Below, piece by piece: positions 56,856 through 64,000 of a stretch of DNA of 64,000 bases. The stretch comes from Urophycis tenuis (lineage: Eukaryota; Chordata; Actinopteri; Gadiformes; Phycidae), in contig JAXIVH010000016.1 in the NCBI GenBank assembly GCA_036785325.1, forward strand, positions 9,121,202-9,185,201. The letters are read 5' to 3'. Made by a program: the position numbers and the translations under genes. Position 1 is the stretch's first letter, and the number at the start of each line of letters is the position of its first letter. Under the pieces are notes generated by a model. The model saw nothing but the letters and a program-made list of their open reading frames with translations, had not been told where the DNA came from and made no database searches.

Positions 56856-56978
56856 TGTGTGTATGTCTGTGTGTGTGTGTGTGTCTGTGTGAGTGTGTGT
56901 GTGTGTGAGTGTGTGTGTGTGAGAGTGTGTGTGTGTGTGAGAGTGTGTGTGTGTGTGTGTGTGTGAGTGTTTGTATGA
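56579..56978. repeat. (TG)n array, about 400 bp
   Basis: TG with regular ATGTCTG and GAG interruptions, a compound microsatellite. Confidence 0.95.
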
Positions 56979-57051
56979 GTGTGTTTATCGAGGCTGAGTT
57001 ATACTTTTGTGTCCAACAGCCTCCTGGTTCCTGGAGCGCTGCACATAAGAC

Positions 57052-57290
57052 ACACACACTGGGCCTCCACGTTCCCGGCCGCGCCAGCAGACACACACTG
57101 GGCCTCCACGTTCCCGGCCGCGCCAGCAGACACACACTGGGCCTCCACGTTCCCGGCCGCGCCAGCAGACACACACTGGGCCTCCACGTTCCCGGCCGCG
57201 CCAGCAGACACACACTGGGCCTCCACGTTCCCGGCCGCGCCAGCAGACACCGCTGGCGCGGCCGGGAACGTGGAGGCCCAGTGTGTGTCT
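57052..57290. repeat. 39-bp CpG-rich minisatellite x5 plus inverted copy
   Basis: Five perfect units start at 57,052, 57,091, 57,130, 57,169 and 57,208 (ACACACACTGGGCCTCCACG then TTCCCGGCCGCGCCAGCAG). 57,252-57,288 is a perfect 37-bp reverse complement of the last unit, giving a 37-bp stem with a 7-nt loop (57,245-57,251). The 39-bp period keeps frames open (HWASTFPAAPADT text); these are not genes. Confidence 0.97.
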
Positions 57291-57299
57291 CCATTGTGT

Positions 57300-57970
57300 A
57301 CAGCTGCAGTAAGTGTTGATGCACAGCAACCACCGCAGAACGTGCAGCTGCTAAACCAGGCTAATATTGTCTAGTGGTCTCATGTAGAATATGAGCAAAC
57401 CTTCTGCACACACACACACACTCCAGAAATGCTCCAAGCTAAAGTCCACAGCATAATCCCTATCGTTCAGTGGGAGTTCTTGGCGACATCGCTGCACGAC
57501 ATCCATCCTCTTTGTTGGACTTCCGTGTTTATCCCACGTCTGGATTCCAATGCTTGTGTTGAACATTTATTTCACCACCTGTTGCTAGGCAGAATCCTGA
57601 GGAAACGGCCCAGCCCGCTAAATACATGATGTCATTATCAGGAGGTCCAGTTGTCTGGCATATCGGTTCCAACCAAGTTTCCCCCAACGCAAACAACTCA
57701 GTGACTCACCGCACACAAGATAATGATCTCCCTTTCAGAATAAGACCAAGACCATGAACTACGGGTTCAGAAGCAGGCCTCATCGTTGACTTCCATGTGA
57801 CCGCTGTTCCAATACTGAAAATATGCACATGAAACTTGTATATATATATATATAAATGATGATGATATTATGAGAAATACCTTTGTGTTGCGGCAGCTTC
57901 AGTTTCCATGCCACCTGAGAAGACAACAGCTTCACAGCTTCACCGCGGGGCTCCAGACTGGCCAGCGACT
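57300..57970. other. Intergenic, no gene
   Basis: A short (TA)n at 57,840-57,854. Nothing else recognised. Confidence 0.6.
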
Positions 57971-57973
57971 GCT

Positions 57974-58109
57974 CCCTCAGCCCCAGGCCCCAGCACACAC
58001 AGGGGCCTCCCTCAGCCCCAGGCCCCAGCACACACAGGGGCCTCCCTCAGCCCCGGGCCCCAGCACACACAGGGGCCTCCCTCAGCCCCGGGCCCCAGCA
58101 CACACAGTA
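57974..58109. repeat. 35-bp tandem repeat, about 4 copies
   Basis: Units start at 57,974, 58,009, 58,044 and 58,079 (CCCTCAGCCCCAGGCCCCAG then CACACACAGGGGCCT), with an A-to-G change shared by the last two. Confidence 0.95.
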
Positions 58110-59235
58110 GCCACCCGTGCACGCCACACCGTGCATGACTGCATCACGCACCGTTAACATCTCAACAGCTTACTCCTTCATGACGAAGATGAGGAGAGAA
58201 GGGAGAACCCCCCCTGTATGTGATGGATGATCCTGAGCTCTCATCCCTCGCTCTAAATCACATGCTCTGTGTTTGCTTTTGTTTCCCCCACACATCTACA
58301 CCAGGGACACGAATGGCTGCATATACAGTCCGTACAGAAACATAGGACAGCTCCGTACGGACACCTAGGACAACGAGGGCCCAGGCTCTCGTGCGAGGCG
58401 CCTGCACGCTAGTTCAGATCACAAGCCCTTCCTGTCGTGGCGAGCCCCTCGACCCGAGGCAAACATCAGGTTTCTGCTGTGGCCCACAAAGGTTAAGCCG
58501 GCGAGTCTCCGGTTCCACACGACATGTTGTGTCTGGGGGCTCACCCCGACAGCAGGGTGGGGCCCTGCTCTCCATGTCAGGGACTCTGCGCTGCTACGCC
58601 TAGACACACACGCACACACACACACTTGCATGGGCGTACACACACACACACACACAGTATGCTGTGTGTGTGTGCTTGTGGTGTCGCATGTGGCCAGGCG
58701 TGCGTTGTGAGAATAATGACTTTAAGTAGAGCTTTGGCTAAAGTCTGCTGCTCACACACTATATTGGACTCTCACTCGGGTAAGCCTGCACAGCTTCCTG
58801 TTCAAGTGAGAGCTCCAGCTCAGCAGGAAGGCCGACAGACAGACGAACCTCCCTGTTCTGGACTGCAGCAGAGGCTGTGCAACAGGGAAACACAACATTT
58901 CATCATAATGTTGGGCGAGGATGGTGCTCCACCTCTGTTTCTGGAAGGGCGAGGAAGGTGCAAAGTGCTAAGCATTAGAAATTAATTATTTGGTTGTGGG
59001 TTTTCTTCTATATAAATTAAATACTTGAATAGTTAGTTTCCAACCATAACAATCCCAACCTGTTTTCCAGCAGGGCTCCAACAATGTAGAGTGTTGAGAA
59101 AACACTTCACAGCGCACCGACCTAAAAAACATGTTGTATTATGTTAAAAACAGAGGACACTTCATACAGAGACTGAGGGGAGAGAGTGGGAAAGACTGAG
59201 GGGGAGAGAGAGGGGGGTACAGAGGGACAGAGCAT
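58110..59235. other. Intergenic, no gene
   Basis: A CA patch (58,603-58,656) is followed by TG (58,664-58,676), a small inverted microsatellite pair. No gene. Confidence 0.6.
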
Positions 59236-59237
59236 TG

Positions 59238-59510
59238 TAGCTGAAAGTCAAAGTCAAGTCAAAGTCAAAGTCAAAGCAACTTTATTGTCAATTTTCGTGA
59301 ATGTACAGGTCATACACGAAAACCGAAATGCCATTACCCTCAATCCCTGATGCAAGACAGCCAAAAGATGTATGCAATATGAATATCAAAAATAGATATA
59401 CAATAAGAATAAAAATTAAAATTAAAAGAAGTACGGTTGTCAGATTTAATTTGATTCTCAAACAGCGGGGCAATGCTATTGTTTATTATCCATGCTAATA
59501 AAGCACTTTT
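59238..59510 (-). mobile_element. Retroelement 3' end with (GTCAAA)n
   Basis: GTCAAAGTCAAAGCAACTTT followed by ATTGTCAATTTTCGTG is the reverse complement of a fish retroelement 3' end (AATAAAGTTGCTTTGACTTTG). The inner boundary is uncertain. Confidence 0.6.
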
Positions 59511-59639
59511 AAGTTAAACTAAGTTGAAAAAAGAGAGGGGGTAACAGATAGAGAGATGGAAAGAGAGAGAGAGAGTGGTGGTGATAGTGGGATATGGGAT
59601 GGGAGGGGAGAGTAAGTAAGCGCAGTTTCCTGTCCGTCT

Positions 59640-59870
59640 ACTTGACCTCCTCCTCCTCCATATCCACCTCCTCACCCTCCGCATCCTTCTCCAGCAAATC
59701 CATCCCTTCCAACCACACCTCCTCTCCTGTGTGCCTCCTTAACACCACTCTCTCCAGCCACACCCCCCTGCCCCTGCCCACCCACCTCCCCGCATGCACT
59801 TCCTCATCCCCCTGCGTTCACCTCCTCCCCTCATCCCCCTTCATTCACCTCCTCCTCCGCTCACTATCAG
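59640..59870. repeat. CCTCCTC/CACCTCC low-complexity tract
   Basis: C/T-rich sequence with repeated CACCTCCTCC and CATCCCC words. Confidence 0.7.
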
Positions 59871-59990
59871 CCTTCTAACTACTCACCTCCCACCCACCTC
59901 TCCTGTCCGCTTCCGGCACTTCTTCTCCTCCACCTCTGTCCACTCCCAACTCCCGGTCTGTCAGCAAGGCTGCGGTCGGCCGCAGTGCTC

Positions 59991-60222
59991 CTACTGGTGC
60001 TCCTCACAGTGCACCTCACAGAGCTCATTGTGGGGCTCCTTGCAGTGCACCTTACAGAGCTCCTTGAGGGGCTCCTTGCAGTGCACCTTACAGAGCTCCT
60101 TGTGGTGCTCCTCACAGTGCACCCTACAGAGCTCCTTGAGGGGCTCCTTGCAGTGCACCTTACAGAGCTCCTTGTGGTGCTCCTCACAGTGCACCTCACA
60201 GAGCTCATTGCGGTGCTCCTTG
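59991..60222. repeat. 36-bp tandem repeat, about 6.4 copies
   Basis: Alternating CTCCTTGCAGTGCACCTTAC and CTCCTCACAGTGCACCTCAC blocks, each followed by AGAGCTCCTTG. It forms a two-type higher-order pattern and is a multiple of 3, so it gives spurious frames in several registers. Confidence 0.93.
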
Positions 60223-60229
60223 TGGACGG

Positions 60230-63200
60230 CAGGGAGTCAACCCCAGCTCAGGCAGGGGTTGACAGGCTGAGTAGGAGGCAGCTGCCTCCAACACAGGTTC
60301 TCAGATGGTTCCTCTTTTCAGCAGTCTGAGCTTGGGAGAGGTCCAGATCATTACCCTTAGTTTGCTCTAAGGGACACACACTTGTCAGGACGGCAAGGAA
60401 TGATGGAACTCCCGAGAGCCGCAGGAAGTAATGAAAAACCTGACGTTTCTTCATGAAAATGAACGGCCATCACATCAGTTAGCATAAACAGGAAACAGCT
60501 TCGTTTTGTTTGGTCCTCACATTGACAGTACATTATTCGTTTAACTTAGAATCCGGCTTAACTCTCCGAGGCCAGCTTCTTCAGAACGCCTGGTTGGTGC
60601 CGAACAGGATTGAGATGTTATGTGGGTGTATTTTGTGTCTGCATTTTGTTCTGGGGGAGCCCCTTGCGACAGGAGAGGTAGAGGTGAATGCTCTTGGCTT
60701 AGCTCCTGTCGTAAAACACAAACATTAAACCAAGTGTTATTTTTTCTCTGGTTGGAGATTATGGCCATATATTTCGTGTCGTCCTGGACTACATAAAGCA
60801 GCTGTGGACCCAGTGACCTGACTCACGTGGTTCAGGACGTTGGTGGGCTGAATGCTTCTTAGAAATGATTTCATTTTATATTCAGATGCATTGGGAACAG
60901 CAGATCAAGTGGCTGATTATAAACATATTATAAACAGATAAAAAAAGATTTGGTCAAAGTCGTCTTTCATTGTTTTAACATTCAAGGTTCATACTTTTTA
61001 TTTTTATTTTGTTCTGCCTAGACAATTTAATTGCTTTTATTTTGTTGTTTTTTTGTGAAGCTTTAATATGTTGATCGGAAAACGCTATAGGATGTCTATG
61101 TATTGTCCAAAAATGTGTGTGTTTTATTGTTGTCTTTATTATTATCAGCATAAGTGTATGAAAGTGTTCTGCATTATCTTAGGATAATACAGATAAAACC
61201 AAGAATCTTTTTTCAGGATTAATAACCAAGTTTTCCTATTTACAGCAGAACTGTGTGTCCACTGCTGGAAGCTCCATCACAGACTAGGGGAATGGAATCC
61301 AGCTTCCAGAGATGGATTATAAATAGAGTGGCTTGTTTGGCTTGGCGAGACGTGCGCCTGCAGTACGTTGCGGGTTCTGGGGCTTTCTCTCTCGCTATCT
61401 CTGCTGTAAATTAGTGTGAGTATTTAGGCACGCAGGAGGGCTTGTCTGGACAGTGTGTGCTGGCGGTCTTAATGGATCCCCAGCCTTATCTCCATGGTAT
61501 ATGTCAGGCTCACAGCCTTATCATCCTGGTCAAGATGAGGGCCGGAGAAATGAGACCATCTTTGTAAAAGGAACTGCGTGGTAAGCGGCGAGTGCAAAGC
61601 ATTGTGGGTAAAATACCACCTGCTTCCACTCCCTGCGACAACTGGAGCACGCCGTGGGGTAGAGGTGGAGGTCAGCGTATCTCTAAAATAACTCCGACTG
61701 ATCTGGTGTCAGTGTGTTCGTGAACTCCCATTAACCCCGACTCCCAGCTGCCCCTGCCCAGCCAGGGGGGTAGCACTGAGGTACTGGGTCGTGGAGTCCC
61801 CCACAGCAATGCACCACTGACTGTATGGTATCAATGCAGTCAGTCATTAACCAGGTTAGTTGGTAGAGTAATAGTAGTGAAAGGGTAAGCAGAGCCACGA
61901 GTTCTGATGACTTTGGGGCACATTGGGTTCCATAGCAGCATGTTCAAGGGACATTACCATACATGTTGGAGACCACGTCTCACTCGCTGGAGCAGAATTA
62001 GCAACTGATAGAAAAAAACGCTCTTGAGAAGTGTTTTTAGAATGAAGCAGCAGAATTCGTAATTTTCATAGAATTTTCCCTGTTTAACAACTTTATACAT
62101 TTTATTCAAAAGTAATCAATCAGTTTGGAACAAACACTTGGGACAGGATGGTTTTTAACTGACAAAAGTGATTTGGGGGGGTTTATCTCAGTACTAAGTT
62201 AGATATCTTATTAAAGTAACAATGTAGAAAGGTTTCCCAGTTGCTGGATGTACACACATGACTGGTAGCAGTACCAGTAGTATGACTTTATAATCATTCA
62301 TACATTCCCTGGGGCCTTGCTATTATGGGCAGATGTTGGTTGGGATGTGTGTTTAAACAGACAAAGCAGAAAAGTGTAATTAGTTGTGGTCACTGAAGAA
62401 ATGTTGACACCTAAAAATGGGTTCCATGGCCTAAAAGGTAGGGAAGCACTTGGCTAGAGTACCACTGTGACTCTCAAATCCTGACAGAGGACGATGTTCC
62501 CCCTGTCAGAATCTGTCCCTTCCTATCACAGGAACAGGCTCCAGTGACCACAAAGACAAATGGACTTCAAACATGTACGCCTCAAGCTTTCATTTAATTT
62601 GTCAGAAGACGCATGTCTCCACCGCACCGCGTCACGTCCTCACTGCTCTCGTCTCTGGGAAGCATTGAACTTCAACTCAATTAAAGAGAAACCTGTGAGA
62701 AACAGCTGGCCTGCTGAGTGTGGACACGCTGTGAGAGAACCAACAGGACAGTGTGGAGGATTTCTTCATATCCTGTTGTTTCCAGTATCCATACCTCATG
62801 CTAATTATGCACACGCTGCAAAGACAACCAACAGGATGAGGAGGAGGACAATGCCACAGATGGCCATGTCTTTAACAGACAACTCAGCCAATTTTAAGCA
62901 AGTGTAAAAAAAAAATACATTGTATTTTTTTCCACTAGACTAATTCTAAGAGGTGAGTCGAGTTTGATTGAGATTTTCTTTATGAGGGAAATTAAAGGAG
63001 CGTACCTCAATGGCACATACCAACACCTTGCAGTTTGTCATGCTGATTAATTTCTCCAGAGTTGAAACAGTCATTTGTTACATGGGCATTCGTCATCTCA
63101 GAGCCGGGGGGTGGCCTTCACACACGGATAAAATTATATCCGCACTCGGTGTGAGCTTCAGTCAAACAAGGCACTAAATCATTTAACACTTTCTCAGATG

Positions 63201-64000
63201 TCGGTCCAGAGAACCGAGGAAGCATAAGTGATAAAGAGAAGTGGTAGTGGTGGAACTATTAGGATGCAGGATGAAACGGGGGCTGAAGACGCCAAGCATG
63301 TGCTGTTAATGACCAACATCTGGGGCGTCAGAGAGGATGTCGCTCTGCAGGTCTTTACCGGGGGATCAAACACTGATGCGTGGCAAGGGGCTTGCGGCGC
63401 GATAAGTTCAGCTGAATGCATCGCAAAACAACCGTGGAGCACTGCCGAGCGCCCCATCAGCAAGGGAGCAGCTGCCGCCGGTTCCATTCTAAACAGACGG
63501 AAGGGGAAAGGCCAGCGATTCTCCAGCCCAGCATTGTTTTGTGAACAACCACATGAAGTGTCTGCCCAACATGGAGACAGTGAGCTGGTATGAGAACGAC
63601 CTTGGATGTAATGGTCCAAGGATAGACCCAGATCCTCATCCTCGGAAAGACTAGAATGAGGCCGTCCTGCTGATACGTTTTCATCCTATTGAAGTTCCTC
63701 ATGAAGCTCTGGGGGCTGCAGCAGACAGAGACAGCTTTTCTAATTTGTGGCCTGTACCAGCAGAATATGTGCCCTCTGTGTGCGGAGGTCTACAGCAAAT
63801 GTTCAGAGTTAGTTACTTGGCCAACCATTTGCAAACATTTACAATACAGTGGGCTAAGAGACTCAATGGGCTGGGAACTGTTTCTCATGGCTCCCGTACA
63901 AGTTCTAGTTTTATGACATTCCTTCCCATATTAGTGACTATTTAGTTATCTCTGGTATGATTTCTGGTTCACATCTGGTAACTTCTCCCTAGGCTGATGT
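60230..64000. other. Intergenic, repeat-poor, no gene
   Basis: No microsatellite longer than about 15 bp and no transposon recognised. 60,890-61,200 is AT-rich. 61,280-61,640 and 63,000-63,400 look like single-copy DNA that might be conserved. Frames of up to 141 codons (63,194-63,619) overlap on both strands and show no family resemblance. Confidence 0.5.

Noticed and set aside
57000..57374. HWASTFPAAPADT repeat protein or direct-repeat CRISPR-like array
   Set aside because: Units are contiguous with no variable spacers, in a vertebrate intergenic region next to a TG microsatellite. It is a minisatellite with a 3n period.
61795..61860. Imperfect palindrome CACTGACTGTATGG...CAGTCAGTC as a transposon end
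   Set aside because: Only about 8 bp pair cleanly, and no matching second end or target duplication was found.
63194..63619. 141-codon (-) and 121-codon (+) overlapping frames
   Set aside because: They overlap on opposite strands, have no family resemblance and no splice or promoter support.

Overview
The window is nuclear DNA of a ray-finned (most likely teleost) fish. It carries a vertebrate-type fat4 gene with GT-AG introns, fish-type LINEs and tRNA-derived SINEs, a TG...CA long terminal repeat, and a very high load of micro- and minisatellites. The species cannot be fixed from sequence alone. There is one clear protein-coding gene and no sign of bacterial or viral operons, CRISPR or rRNA. 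Positions 1-26,175 hold the 3' part of fat4 (giant atypical protocadherin FAT4) on the + strand. Eleven exons between 6,208 and 24,899 join in a consistent phase to 2,661 codons plus stop, about half of a full-length FAT4. They encode in order: the last cadherin repeats (mostly in one 4,350-bp exon), EGF-like repeats, laminin-G 1, an EGF, laminin-G 2, membrane-proximal EGFs, one transmembrane helix and the whole cytoplasmic tail ending in EQYV. The 3'UTR ends near an AATAAA at 26,154. The 5' half of the gene lies upstream of the window; bases 1-6,207 are intron. fat4 introns are packed with tandem repeats, several touching splice sites. A roughly 31-unit minisatellite whose unit looks like a branchpoint plus pyrimidine tract plus CAG runs into the acceptor of exon 6,208. 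A 98-nt intron starts with (AC)9 and ends with (TG)8. An intron also holds a solo LTR with a 5-bp target duplication. From 26,180 to 64,000 there is no convincing gene. This intergenic stretch contains large minisatellites (26.46-27.3 kb, 38.79-40.85 kb and smaller ones), long TG and TC microsatellites, a nearly complete but inactivated LINE on the - strand (42.69-46.1 kb), a second 5'-truncated LINE inserted into a SINE (53.75-55.04 kb), two copies of another tRNA-SINE in opposite orientation (55.1 and 56.3 kb), a CpG-rich 39-bp repeat array closed by an inverted copy (57.05-57.29 kb), several degraded SINE and LINE tails, and low-repeat blocks with homeodomain-type AT motifs that could be conserved regulatory DNA. 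I did not find an undescribed multi-gene system. The most interesting signals are repeat arrays at fat4 splice sites, the terminally inverted minisatellite, and the nested retroelements.
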